Source of the DNA: Candidatus Aminicenantota bacterium
GTDB taxonomy: Bacteria; Acidobacteriota; Aminicenantia; Aminicenantales; Aminicenantaceae
NCBI GenBank assembly: GCA_020348385.1
Contig: CP070750.1
Coordinates: forward strand, 3,742,553 to 3,806,552
DNA length: 64,000 nucleotides
Reading direction: 5' to 3'
Shown in pieces: positions 42,616 through 51,249 of the stretch (positions are counted from its first letter, which is position 1; every line of letters begins with the position of its first letter). The notes beneath the pieces were generated by a model. It had not been told where the DNA came from. It saw only the letters and a program-made list of their open reading frames with translations, and searched no databases. A program made the position numbers and the translations under genes.

Positions 42616-43812
42616 TTAATAAGCATATTTGGGAGTGATGTAAAAGGAGCAGTAGGCGATATCCGGGATTTTTTCGATGCATTTCACATTCAGTTTTTTC
42701 GCGAGGCGGTCGAATTCAGATTCAGGTAATTTTTCGGCTGTGTCGATATCGGCCACAATGATCTTCATTTTTTTCGATTCAGCAACGACGCGAAAGTCAT
42801 GATAACCGGTGATTTCAGGGAATTCTTCCAGGACCTTTTTGAAACGATCTTCTATTGCCTGGATCTCAGGAGTAAGTTCTAAAAGCGGATCGGAGTGGGC
42901 AATCGTCTCCCCCCGGAAAGTCACACGAAGCTTTGCTTCGCATCTTTCTGTTATATCATGGATCTCGATCGGGCCGAATTTTTCCGGGATCTCGAGATGC
43001 AGAGAAATCGTGTACATTGTTCCGTAATCGTGCACGATGATCTCGTGCACATCTTCCACACCATCTACAGATTTTGCAGCCTCTCGAATTTTTTGAATAA
43101 ATTCTTGGCTTGGGGCTTTGCCCAGAAGAGGAACGATGGCCTCCCGACCATGAGAGAATCCCATGTAGAGCAACCACAGGGAGACCAAAATCCCGATATA
43201 ACCATCCACTTCTGGTTTGTGGAAATAATGGCCGGCTACGAGGCCTGCAATGACGGTTAATGACATCACAGCTTCTATCGTTTGGTGGAAAGCATTGGCC
43301 AGGATGGCGTGAGACTCCACCCTTTTGCCCAAATATTTGATAAATTGTGCCAACCACTGTTTGATGATTATCGTGGCCAACAAAATCCAGGGCAGGGCAT
43401 TCCAGTAGTGGACCTCGTGGGGTTGGAGAACTTGGTGTAAAGATTGTTCGGCGATCTGGATCCCGGAGACAAAAAGAAAAATAGACATTATTAGCGGAGC
43501 AACATGCTCCATTCGCCCATGACCATAGGGAGTTTTGGCTGTTGCCGGGCGCGTGGCCATCCGGAAGCTCACCAACAAAATCACAGAATTTGCCAGATGT
43601 GAGAGGAGATGAAAAGCATTGGCTACAACGGATATGGATCCTGCCCGGATACCAAGCCCCATCTTTATGATGAATAATACCACGATGGCCGTGATAGATA
43701 TCCATCCGGCGAAAATCCCGTACTTAGCCCTGACATGATTGTTGAAGACGTCATCAAAGTTTTTGATGAATTGAGAGGCGATAGCTTTATTGGTTTTATC
43801 TAGGGCTGGCAC
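42616..43812 (-). CDS. Cation diffusion facilitator transporter with altered metal ligands
   Basis: CDF proteins export Zn, Fe, Mn or similar ions by proton antiport. The 398-aa protein has the six-helix CDF domain with TPYGHGRMEH and two ferredoxin-like C-terminal domains (VDGVEDVHEIIVHDYG; then about 320-398), longer than the usual 300 aa. The metal sites differ from the norm: helix 2 reads ANAFHLLSH (H68, H72) and helix 5 ANAFHQTIE (H176, E180), where H/D-x3-D is standard. The start is GTG 43812. It lies 14 bp behind the Cys-rich small gene on the same strand. Confidence 0.86.
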   Translation of the reverse strand: MPALDKTNKAIASQFIKNFDDVFNNHVRAKYGIFAGWISITAIVVLFIIKMGLGIRAGSISVVANAFHLLSHLANSVILLVSFRMATRPATAKTPYGHGRMEHVAPLIMSIFLFVSGIQIAEQSLHQVLQPHEVHYWNALPWILLATIIIKQWLAQFIKYLGKRVESHAILANAFHQTIEAVMSLTVIAGLVAGHYFHKPEVDGYIGILVSLWLLYMGFSHGREAIVPLLGKAPSQEFIQKIREAAKSVDGVEDVHEIIVHDYGTMYTISLHLEIPEKFGPIEIHDITERCEAKLRVTFRGETIAHSDPLLELTPEIQAIEDRFKKVLEEFPEITGYHDFRVVAESKKMKIIVADIDTAEKLPESEFDRLAKKLNVKCIEKIPDIAYCSFYITPKYAY

Positions 43813-43826
43813 GAGATTTTTCAGGA

Positions 43827-43997
43827 TTATTTTTTTATTTTTATGAACCTATCACAACAGACAAAACGGCATTCCACATGCTCGCAAGTATCTTCGGATG
43901 TGCCGCATCCTTGGCATTCGTTTATGATTTGGAATTCAAGACCGCACTCATCACAGTAATAGACTTCACCTTTTTTCATTTCTGTGCAGTGTACCAT
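43827..43997 (-). CDS. 56-aa Cys-rich zinc-ribbon-like protein
   Basis: This short frame has nine Cys in 56 residues: MVHCTEMKKGEVYYCDECG, then NECQGCG, DTCEHVECRF and VCCDRF. The pairs CDEC and CQGC give a plausible zinc-ribbon or rubredoxin-like site. TAGGAGG lies just before the ATG at 43997 and a good promoter lies upstream, so it is very likely expressed. Being 14 bp from the CDF gene, it may act as a metal buffer or sensor for it; that is inference. Confidence 0.75.
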   Translation of the reverse strand: MVHCTEMKKGEVYYCDECGLEFQIINECQGCGTSEDTCEHVECRFVCCDRFIKIKK

Positions 43998-44028
43998 TAA
44001 AACCTCCTAATCTACATCCTCATCCTAG

Positions 44029-44056
44029 ATTATATACAACAAGATTAGATAATCAA
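44029..44056 (-). promoter_or_regulatory. Promoter of the Cys-rich protein/CDF unit
   Basis: Minus strand: -35 TTGATT (44051-44056), 16-bp spacer, -10 TATAAT (44029-44034), then a 31-base stretch with AGGAGG to the ATG at 43997. The C-rich tandem repeat begins 3 bp upstream of the -35. Confidence 0.65.
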
Positions 44057-44058
44057 AT

Positions 44059-44093
44059 GCCAACCCACCCCACCGCCAACCCACCCCACCCTT
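44059..44093. repeat. 16-bp C-rich tandem repeat (two copies)
   Basis: Two exact copies of gccaacccaccccacc, followed by ctt, share the core of the 21-bp repeat at 20903-20944. The minus strand carries several runs of three or four G. The gap to the SDR gene (44094-44258) holds no gene; a further G-run (gggtgggggggg) lies at about 44207. Confidence 0.8.
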
Positions 44094-44258
44094 ACTTTAA
44101 AGGAAGGATAATGTTTTCGTTGTCATTTCCAATAATATGAGGATAATATATTGATATTACTGCCAATGAAAACAAAGACACTTTCAAGACCAACCTTAAA
44201 AGCAGGGGTGGGGGGGGATGGCATCTGCATTCTTTTATGAATAATTCAGGGAAAAATT

Positions 44259-44975
44259 ATGGATAAGAAAATCGCCCTGGTGACAGGTAGCAGTCGAGGG
44301 ATAGGGAGGAATATTGCCCTGCGATTAGCTGATGAGGCGGAAGGCGTCATTGTACATTTCAATAAAAACCGGGACGCAGCCATAGATGTCGTTAAAGAAA
44401 TAGAAAAAAAGGGAAAGCTGTCTGGCTATTTCCAAGCCGACTTGACTCAAGAAGATCAAGCCCATGCTTTTATTCGAGATGCCGAAGAGCAGTTTGGCCG
44501 AATCGATATTCTTATCAACAACTTTGGACCGATTTTAGAAAAGTCGTGGGAAAAACTTAATGCTGAAGACTGGGATTACATGTGGCGCGGGAACCTTGGG
44601 AGTGCTTTTTATTGTATGCAAGAGGCTCTTTCCGGAATGCGTAAAAGAAAATGGGGCAGGGTTGTCAATATGGGTTTCAGCCGAGTGGAACAACTTGTGG
44701 CTTATCGAAACATCGTACCTTATGCCATAGCGAAAACAGGGCTTCTTATTTTAACCCGATCTGTGGCCGCTTCTGTGGCATCCGATGGGATTACTGTCAA
44801 CATGGTTTCTCCGGGATTGATCGAGGGGGGTGTCCTGCCCAAAGATCAAAATATTCCCGCTGGCAGTTTAGGTGCGTTCGATGATGTATCCAGCGCTGTT
44901 ATGTTTATGATTTCAGACCAAGCCCGTTATATAACCGGAACGAATCTCGTCGTATCTGGTGGTTGGAAGTTATAA
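44259..44975 (+). CDS. Short-chain dehydrogenase/reductase (FabG-like)
   Basis: The 238-aa protein has the classical SDR cofactor motif TGSSRGIGRNIAL, NNFGP in the NNAG position, the active-site Ser in VVNMGFSRVEQ, the Tyr-x3-Lys in PYAIAKTG and GLIEGG after the PG motif. FabG-type 3-oxoacyl-ACP reduction or another ketone/alcohol conversion is possible. It lies about 90 bp before the UbiA-type gene on the same strand, so a role in the following sugar-lipid cluster is possible but unproven. Confidence 0.88.
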   Translation: MDKKIALVTGSSRGIGRNIALRLADEAEGVIVHFNKNRDAAIDVVKEIEKKGKLSGYFQADLTQEDQAHAFIRDAEEQFGRIDILINNFGPILEKSWEKLNAEDWDYMWRGNLGSAFYCMQEALSGMRKRKWGRVVNMGFSRVEQLVAYRNIVPYAIAKTGLLILTRSVAASVASDGITVNMVSPGLIEGGVLPKDQNIPAGSLGAFDDVSSAVMFMISDQARYITGTNLVVSGGWKL

Positions 44976-45067
44976 CGCTCGCCTTCTGATGGTTTACTCA
45001 CCAGCTAGTCTGGCTTACTCTTTGTTTCGAGTGAAATGATTTGAAAGAAGAGTAAAAAATAAATAAA

Positions 45068-45949
45068 ATGGGTGAAATGATGATTTTAGAAGTCGTGAAG
45101 AGTTTGCGGATTCAGCAATGGATCAAAAATCTGTGGGTGTTCGCCCCCCTGATATTTTCCCAGAATGTGTTCGACCTGAGTCTGCTTATCAAAACCATAC
45201 TGGCATTTGTTCTATTCTGTATTATCTCGGGTGCGGCCTACATCCTGAATGATATCCAAGATTTAGAAGAAGATAAGATCCACCCTTATAAATCTAAAAG
45301 ACCCTTGGCTTCTGGAAGATTGAAAAAGAATCATGCTCTTTTTGCTTGTTTGCTTCTTGTTCTTTTAGGATTGACCGGGGCTTACTTCCTTAATATCTAT
45401 TTTTTTGTCGCACTTCTGGTGTACTCCGTTCTCCAGGTCGCCTATTCGAGCTGGCTCAAGCATGTTGTCATCATTGATGTTTTCTTGATTGCCACAGGGT
45501 TTTTTCTCCGGGTTATTGCCGGCGGCTTGGCCATCGAGGTCCAGATTTCTCCTTGGTTGTTTATATGCACCATATTGATTGCCCTGTTCTTGGCCCTTAG
45601 CAAGCGGCGCCATGAGCTGGTCTTGTTGGATAAAAGTGCAGAAATCCACCGCCCCATCCTCAAAGAATACACGCCCCATTTGCTCGATCAGATGATCGCT
45701 GTGGTTACAGCCTCGACGGTGATTTCTTATTGTCTGTACACGGTTTCAAGCGAGACGATTGCGAAGTTCGGAACAACCAACATGCTGTTTACGGTCCCGT
45801 TTGTGTTGTATGGGATTTTCCGCTATCTTTACCTCGTTCATCAGAAGGATGAAGGGGGAAGCCCTGAGGCTTTAATCATCAAAGACAAGCCCCTGCTTGT
45901 CGATCTGTTTCTCTGGATCGCCACAGCCATGTTGATCTTGTATATTTGA
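45068..45949 (+). CDS. UbiA-family prenyltransferase, decaprenyl-phosphate phosphoribosyltransferase-like
   Basis: The 293-aa membrane enzyme has the UbiA prenyl-diphosphate motif in the variant NDIQDLEEDKIHP and SKRPLASGRL, and a second Asp-containing helix region (YSSWLKHVVIIDVFLIATGF). This layout matches the subfamily that attaches phosphoribose to polyprenyl phosphate (Rv3806c type) instead of quinone synthases. The family signature RxWxKN-like RIQQWIKNLWVFAPL opens the protein. It is followed after 13 bp by the DUF362 gene and then the GT-C gene. Confidence 0.86.
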   Translation: MGEMMILEVVKSLRIQQWIKNLWVFAPLIFSQNVFDLSLLIKTILAFVLFCIISGAAYILNDIQDLEEDKIHPYKSKRPLASGRLKKNHALFACLLLVLLGLTGAYFLNIYFFVALLVYSVLQVAYSSWLKHVVIIDVFLIATGFFLRVIAGGLAIEVQISPWLFICTILIALFLALSKRRHELVLLDKSAEIHRPILKEYTPHLLDQMIAVVTASTVISYCLYTVSSETIAKFGTTNMLFTVPFVLYGIFRYLYLVHQKDEGGSPEALIIKDKPLLVDLFLWIATAMLILYI

Positions 45950-45962
45950 GGAAAGTAGAGGC

Positions 45963-47045
45963 ATGTCATCTAAAGTTGTCGTTTTAAAAACATCACCCAC
46001 CACAGTCCTGGAGGATTACAGACGGCTCATTCATCTCGCAGAAATTGAAAAGTTCATCTCTTTGGATCAAGACACTCTGATCAAATTGAACCTCTCTTGG
46101 ACCAAGTATTTTCCATCCTGTTCCAGCCAACCTTGGCAAGTTGAAGGAGTCGTTAAGACCCTCATCGAAAAAGGGTACCCAAAAGGCCGACTGTTTCCAG
46201 TTGAAAATAAGACTGTCGTCACTGATCCTATCAAGGGAGCCATGAATAATCTATGGACCCCTGTGCTCGAAAGATACGGATTACCCTTTTTTCCCTTAAC
46301 CGATGTCGAATGGATAACCTATGATTTCAAGGGGACATTGCTCAAAATGAATCAAGTTTTCCCGGAAGGATTTGTCATACCCAAAATGTTTATCGGGAAA
46401 AACGTTATTCATCTTCCCACGGTGAAAACCCATGGCCATTCTGTGACAACCGGGGCGATCAAAAATGCCTTCGGAGGGCTTTTAAAAGAGGTCAGACATT
46501 TTGCCCATAAGTTCATCCATGAAATCCTGGTGGACCTGATGATCATGCAAAAGGAAATCCATCCCGGGATTTTTTGTGTCATGGATGGGACCGTCTGTGG
46601 GGATGGAGCGGGTCCACGGACCATGAAACCCCGCATCGGTAATATCCTTTTTGCCAGCGGCGATTCTGTGGCCGTTGATTCTGTGGCTGCCAAAATCATG
46701 GGTTTCGATCCGATGTCTATCCCGTATATACGGATGTGTCATGAACGGGATCTGGGCACCGGTGATCCCCAAGAAATAGAGGTACTCGGGGACGATATTT
46801 CGGCGATCAATCTTCATTTTAAAACTCGAAAAAGCCTGGTCATTTGGGGAGATCAGATGTTGCGGGTGGGGTTTTTGAGGTTTCTCGAAAGGATTCTGTT
46901 GCGATCTCCCCTTGTGGTTTGGGCCCCATTTGCCAGCAATGTCTACCACGATGGGATGTGGTATCCCACGGTTGGACATCATAGGATCAAGACATTTGAA
47001 AAGACCGAATGGGGAAAATTGTGGTTGAAATACAAGAGGGAATGA
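45963..47045 (+). CDS. DUF362-domain protein
   Basis: The 360-aa protein has the DUF362 pattern: TLIKLNLSW near the N-terminus, IHLPTVKTHGHSVTTGAIKNAFG, VMDGTVCGDGAGPR and FASGDSVAVDSVAAKIMGFDP. Some members carry a ferredoxin domain; this one does not. Function of the family is not firmly known. It is embedded between the UbiA-type and GT-C genes (13 bp and 1 bp gaps), so it is probably part of the same pathway. Confidence 0.85.
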   Translation: MSSKVVVLKTSPTTVLEDYRRLIHLAEIEKFISLDQDTLIKLNLSWTKYFPSCSSQPWQVEGVVKTLIEKGYPKGRLFPVENKTVVTDPIKGAMNNLWTPVLERYGLPFFPLTDVEWITYDFKGTLLKMNQVFPEGFVIPKMFIGKNVIHLPTVKTHGHSVTTGAIKNAFGGLLKEVRHFAHKFIHEILVDLMIMQKEIHPGIFCVMDGTVCGDGAGPRTMKPRIGNILFASGDSVAVDSVAAKIMGFDPMSIPYIRMCHERDLGTGDPQEIEVLGDDISAINLHFKTRKSLVIWGDQMLRVGFLRFLERILLRSPLVVWAPFASNVYHDGMWYPTVGHHRIKTFEKTEWGKLWLKYKRE

Positions 47046-47046
47046 A

Positions 47047-49425
47047 ATGAAAAGGGTTCAGATTGTAACCCTTATCATAATGTTTCCCTTGATCGCTTTT
47101 GGCCTGGCACTATTTTGCACCATTTACAAAAATGCTTCCTCTTTCACCATTGCAGCCCATTCCTTTAGGCCTCCGCTTCTTTTATTTTCCATGTTTTTTT
47201 CAGGCTTCCTGGCTCTCCTGATTATATCCTGGCGATTCATGACTAAAGGTGAAGAAAATATGTGGGAAAATTTCTTTGCCTTCTTGCCTTTAGGTTTTTC
47301 TCTCCTCACGCCGATCCTTTTGTGTTTTTATCTGACATCGGAAGATTTAAAGGTCCGTCTGAATCTCCTCCTGGGGTCCATGATTTTGGGATTTGTTTTG
47401 ATCAAGCTGGTCCAATGGTATCAACGTGGCCGACTGAAAGATCTTTGGGAAAGGAGTATCTCTCGTTTTACCAGGCTTACCATTACAAAAAAACTTCTTA
47501 TCCTTTTCCTTGCTGCCTTCCTCATATACCATTTGTGTGCTCTCTGTCATGTCTCCAAAGGAATGTCTTACTCTGGGGATGAGCCTTATTATCTTATGAC
47601 GACACACAGCCTATATCAGGATGGCGATATCAACTTGGCCCAAAATTATAGAGACCGTGATTACTCCCACTTTTATCCGAAAGAACTCTACCCTAAAGTG
47701 CGCTTGTTGGCCTACGCCAGAGCCGGTAGAAAAGGCAGAGATTATTTGTGGCCGATCAACCAGCCCGGTGTTTCAGTCCTGATGCTCCCCTATTACTGGC
47801 TAAGCCAAAAATTTCACGGGCTAACGCTCATATATCTACTTAAGATAAGCCTGTCGGTTTGGGCTGTACTGCTGGGGCTCCAAATCTTTCTTTTCGCGCA
47901 AGAATTCTGGAAGAACGAAAAGGTCTCCCTCCTTTTGTGGTTTTTTTACTCCCTTTCTGCCCCGCTCCTTTTTTATGCTTTTCATCTCTACCCCGAAGTG
48001 CCCATTGCCCTTTTTTCTGTGTATGTTTTCCGCAAAGTCCGCTCGAAAAAAAGAAACTCCTTATCCTTTTTTCACTATTGCTTCTTCGGATTCCTCATTG
48101 CCTTATTTCCCTGGTTTGGCCTTAAGTACAACATGATTATGTGGCCATTGCTTTTTGTCTCGGTTTATTTCCTGGTAAAAAATCACAAAGCCAAGGGGAA
48201 AATATTGGCATTCCTGGCATTCCCCGTTATCTCTGTTGCGCTTTTTGCCTTCTACACCAAGGAATTATATGGGACGTTCTACCCGATGGCTATCTATGAG
48301 GGAGTGCTAACACCAGAAAAAATTCAGGCCTTCAGGGAAGTTGTGATGAAAATCCCGGTTATGATCCGGATCGATTCATTCCTGGATTATTTTCTCGACC
48401 AGCGAGATGGACTCCTGCTGTATTCACCGATGTATTTCTTCATTTTTTTGGGCGGTGTCGAGGCTTTCCGGCGATCCAAAAAAGATTTGTTTGCCCTTCT
48501 TTTCATAAGCCTCCCGTATCTTCTCAACTATGCTTTTCTTTCCCATCGCCAAGGCCATTCTCCTCAGGGCCGCGTGTTGACCAGCATCTCTTGGATCGCA
48601 GCAATCTTTATCGGATATTTCCTCGTCCACAACCGTAAGAAATTGTATTCCTTTCTGTTTTGGATATTATCCCTGACAGGTCTTGTTTTTGTCATCATCC
48701 TTCTCCGAAATCCTCATTTTCTGTATCAACCCACCACCCATGAATTCACATTCAGAGGAGGAGAGTTGTTCCTGTATCTCAGCAACCTCCACTTTTATTT
48801 CCCTGACCTTTTGCCCTCGTTCATCAAGGTGAACAATTTGAGGTACCTACCGAACTACATCTGGCTCGCAGCTATTCTTGTTTTCATCGCTGGGTATCTT
48901 TGGAAAAAAGATGATCCCCAGAAAAAAATGAAGAAAACTCCCTGGCCATTCCTGACTCCTTTTCTCACAATTTGTGGGATGGCCGTTTTTTTCCTGTGGT
49001 TTGTGCTTTTTCCCCGTGCTATACTTATGTTCCCAACCAAGGCCGCTTACTCTTCAGGCGAGAGGATTTCTTTTTATGATCTGGGGCGGCATGTGCAGAT
49101 GAAGAAGGATGAGCCGGGAAGGTTCACCATCACCAAAGATCATCACGCACTGGATCTGCATTTTACATCTTGGAGAGAAATAGAGAATCTGAAGATCGAA
49201 TTTGGTTCTTTGGAGGGAAAATATCAGGTTAATCTGAAGTTTTTCGATCAAAAGCTGTACTCAGGAATCGTCTCTCGAGAGATGAAAACGCTTGTCCAAT
49301 CATCACCTTCCTCATATCGTTATAAAAATACCAACCTTTACAGATTGAGCATCGAAATAAAGAACCTGTCGGATATTTCCACGGCAAGGAATCCATTCCT
49401 GCTCAATTTCCAGCCTATTCGGTAG
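47047..49425 (+). CDS. GT-C-fold membrane glycosyltransferase-like protein
   Basis: The 792-aa protein has about 12 hydrophobic helices and an early acidic motif after a long helix (MSYSGDEPYYLMTTHSL). That is the place where GT-C enzymes (ArnT, PMT, arabinosyl- and mannosyl-transferases) keep catalytic Asp/Glu. A large soluble C-terminal beta domain follows (about 660-792). GT-C enzymes use polyprenyl-phosphate sugars as donors and work on the outer face of the inner membrane. The UbiA-type gene upstream could supply such a donor. Confidence 0.75.
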   Translation: MKRVQIVTLIIMFPLIAFGLALFCTIYKNASSFTIAAHSFRPPLLLFSMFFSGFLALLIISWRFMTKGEENMWENFFAFLPLGFSLLTPILLCFYLTSEDLKVRLNLLLGSMILGFVLIKLVQWYQRGRLKDLWERSISRFTRLTITKKLLILFLAAFLIYHLCALCHVSKGMSYSGDEPYYLMTTHSLYQDGDINLAQNYRDRDYSHFYPKELYPKVRLLAYARAGRKGRDYLWPINQPGVSVLMLPYYWLSQKFHGLTLIYLLKISLSVWAVLLGLQIFLFAQEFWKNEKVSLLLWFFYSLSAPLLFYAFHLYPEVPIALFSVYVFRKVRSKKRNSLSFFHYCFFGFLIALFPWFGLKYNMIMWPLLFVSVYFLVKNHKAKGKILAFLAFPVISVALFAFYTKELYGTFYPMAIYEGVLTPEKIQAFREVVMKIPVMIRIDSFLDYFLDQRDGLLLYSPMYFFIFLGGVEAFRRSKKDLFALLFISLPYLLNYAFLSHRQGHSPQGRVLTSISWIAAIFIGYFLVHNRKKLYSFLFWILSLTGLVFVIILLRNPHFLYQPTTHEFTFRGGELFLYLSNLHFYFPDLLPSFIKVNNLRYLPNYIWLAAILVFIAGYLWKKDDPQKKMKKTPWPFLTPFLTICGMAVFFLWFVLFPRAILMFPTKAAYSSGERISFYDLGRHVQMKKDEPGRFTITKDHHALDLHFTSWREIENLKIEFGSLEGKYQVNLKFFDQKLYSGIVSREMKTLVQSSPSSYRYKNTNLYRLSIEIKNLSDISTARNPFLLNFQPIR

Positions 49426-49776
49426 GGGAAAATCCAGTCTTCCCGAAAATTCTTTTTTGTCTGGGTATTGATCTTGTCATTCAGAACACATTTTTATGGC
49501 TTCTTATTCTTTTGGATGAGAATATTTCTTGAGGCTCTGTGTGTTGGTATTGATATTGCATATAAAATAAGGATGGATATTTATGGAGGGAGAGTCTATC
49601 AGGAAAATCGTCATGATGGACAATAAAGGAAGGAAAAATCGATCGAAAATCGCAAAAACCTGTTAAATTTTTTTACACATTTTCCCCTAATCAAGCAAAT
49701 TTGACAGGCTGATTCTTGTTCATTACAAAAAAATTCTTTTATGAATATATGTAATGCCTATCAAAGGGAGAAGCGA
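49426..49776. other. Intergenic gap without a supported gene
   Basis: 351 bp, A+T-rich towards the right. A possible promoter for the next gene is TTGACA 49701-49706, 17-bp spacer, TACAAA 49724-49729. A 27-codon frame at 49583-49666 has no usable support. No strong hairpin terminator was seen after the GT-C gene. Confidence 0.5.
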
Positions 49777-50370
49777 ATGAGATTCCCACGCCGTTTTTTT
49801 GTTGTTATCCTTTTCGTGACTTTTTGTTTGTTCCTTAGGGCTGATGTCCGGGATACTTATCATCAGCCGGATAAGGTGATGGATGCTGTGGGCGTGAAAC
49901 CGGGGATGGTCATCGGCGAAGTCGGTGCCGGAAAAGGTTATTTCACTTTTCATCTGTCGCGGAGGGTGGGCGATTCGGGGAAGATTTATGCCAACGATAT
50001 TGCAACTCGGGCGCTAGCTGCTATCCACCGAAAATGTGATGAAAAAGGAATCACCAATATACAAACAATCGTCGGAGAAGTGGAAGATCCCCTATTGCCA
50101 GATGGCGAACTGGATATGGTCTTTATCGTAAATGCCTTTCATGATCTTGCTAAGCCTGTGAAACTGCTCAATAACCTCGTCCCCAGCTTAAAACCCGGAG
50201 CTTCTGTGGTGATTATCGACAGGGATCCGGACAAATTGGGGGGACATAACCGCCACGTCCTGACCCAGGAAGAGGTTTTGAATCACATAAAAAATAGTGA
50301 TTTTGATCTAGATCGTATTGAAACTTTCCTTCCCCAGCACAACATTTACATCATTAAAGTGGGGAAATGA
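49777..50370 (+). CDS. Signal-peptide-bearing class I methyltransferase
   Basis: The 197-aa protein begins with a clear signal or anchor sequence (MRFPRRFFVVILFVTFCLFLRAD) followed by a Rossmann methyltransferase. Visible are VIGEVGAGKGYFTFHLSRRV (SAM motif I), GKIYANDIAT, PLLPDGELDMVFIVNAFHDL and a C-terminal VIIDRDPDK. ATG 49777 is preferred over ATG 49741 because GGGAGAAG lies just before it. SAM is not expected outside the cytoplasm, so either the segment is only a membrane anchor or the fold has another role. Confidence 0.82.
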   Translation: MRFPRRFFVVILFVTFCLFLRADVRDTYHQPDKVMDAVGVKPGMVIGEVGAGKGYFTFHLSRRVGDSGKIYANDIATRALAAIHRKCDEKGITNIQTIVGEVEDPLLPDGELDMVFIVNAFHDLAKPVKLLNNLVPSLKPGASVVIIDRDPDKLGGHNRHVLTQEEVLNHIKNSDFDLDRIETFLPQHNIYIIKVGK

Positions 50371-50394
50371 GGAAAAGATAAAAAAGGAGGGGAG

Positions 50395-51249
50395 ATGAAA
50401 ATAAAGCGGATCATCTTATTCATCGTGTTTTTATTTGTGGTGGTGTTGTCCAATTTTCTAACAGGACATGGTTTGGGAACAGAAAAGACTGTTATTAAAT
50501 TCTCTGATTTTGTATATCGCATAACTCTAGACTTCGGTTTACGCCCGAATATTGGTGTCTCTGCAGGTCCAGATGGGATAATGCTGGTGGATACAGGGCA
50601 TCAGGACGTGGCGGGCGAATTACTAACCGCTGTAAATCAGCTAAAAGAAGGGGATATCAAGTACATCATCAACACGCATCCCCATGGGGATCATGCAGGC
50701 GGTAACAAAACATGTGGGGAAAATGCTGTCGTCATCGGATATGACGATCTTGGACAAATGGTGTCTGAAGGCGTGCTCACACCTGGAGATGAATCGAACA
50801 ACTTTTATTCCTTGGATTTTAACGGGGAAGAGATCCGGATTATTCCTTCCCCCGGCGCTCATAGCGACAAGGATTTGATCATCTATTTCACCGAATCCGG
50901 AGTCGTTCACATGGGAGATCTCCTTTTGACCCAGTCGTTTCCTGCTGTCGGACCTAGAGTCAAGAAATACTTGGAGATCCTGGATTGGGTTTTCGATGAA
51001 TTTCCTCCAAGCACAAAGTTCATCGGAGGTCATGGACGGGATTACACCATGGTAGAGGTGAAGGAATACCATAAAATGCTTCAGGATACCATCAATATTG
51101 TGCACAAAAAAATGAAAGCTGGGAAAGCTGTGGAAGACATGAAGCAAGAAGGCGTGTTGAAAGATTATAAGTCCTGGGGCGTTTTTCTCGAATTCTTAGA
51201 CACGGATTATTGGATAACTTCAATACACGAGAGCTATAAAAATGAATAA
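50395..51249 (+). CDS. Exported MBL-fold metallo-hydrolase (cluster member 1)
   Basis: The 284-aa protein has an N-terminal signal or anchor (IILFIVFLFVVVLSNFLTGHG) and the metallo-beta-lactamase metal motif NTHPHGDHAGG. It also has VDTGHQDVAG (first Asp), IPSPGAHSDKDLIIYF, VVHMGDLLL and FIGGHGRDYTMVE, supplying the remaining ligands. It resembles the periplasmic quinoprotein-relay/cyclase-type MBL proteins. AAGGAGGGG precedes the ATG. It is the first of four MBL-fold proteins in 8.3 kb. Confidence 0.88.
   Translation: MKIKRIILFIVFLFVVVLSNFLTGHGLGTEKTVIKFSDFVYRITLDFGLRPNIGVSAGPDGIMLVDTGHQDVAGELLTAVNQLKEGDIKYIINTHPHGDHAGGNKTCGENAVVIGYDDLGQMVSEGVLTPGDESNNFYSLDFNGEEIRIIPSPGAHSDKDLIIYFTESGVVHMGDLLLTQSFPAVGPRVKKYLEILDWVFDEFPPSTKFIGGHGRDYTMVEVKEYHKMLQDTINIVHKKMKAGKAVEDMKQEGVLKDYKSWGVFLEFLDTDYWITSIHESYKNE

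Noticed and set aside
49583..49666. 27-codon frame in the 49.4-49.8 kb gap
   Set aside because: Basic peptide with a GGAT-like upstream sequence only; no conservation evidence or domain.
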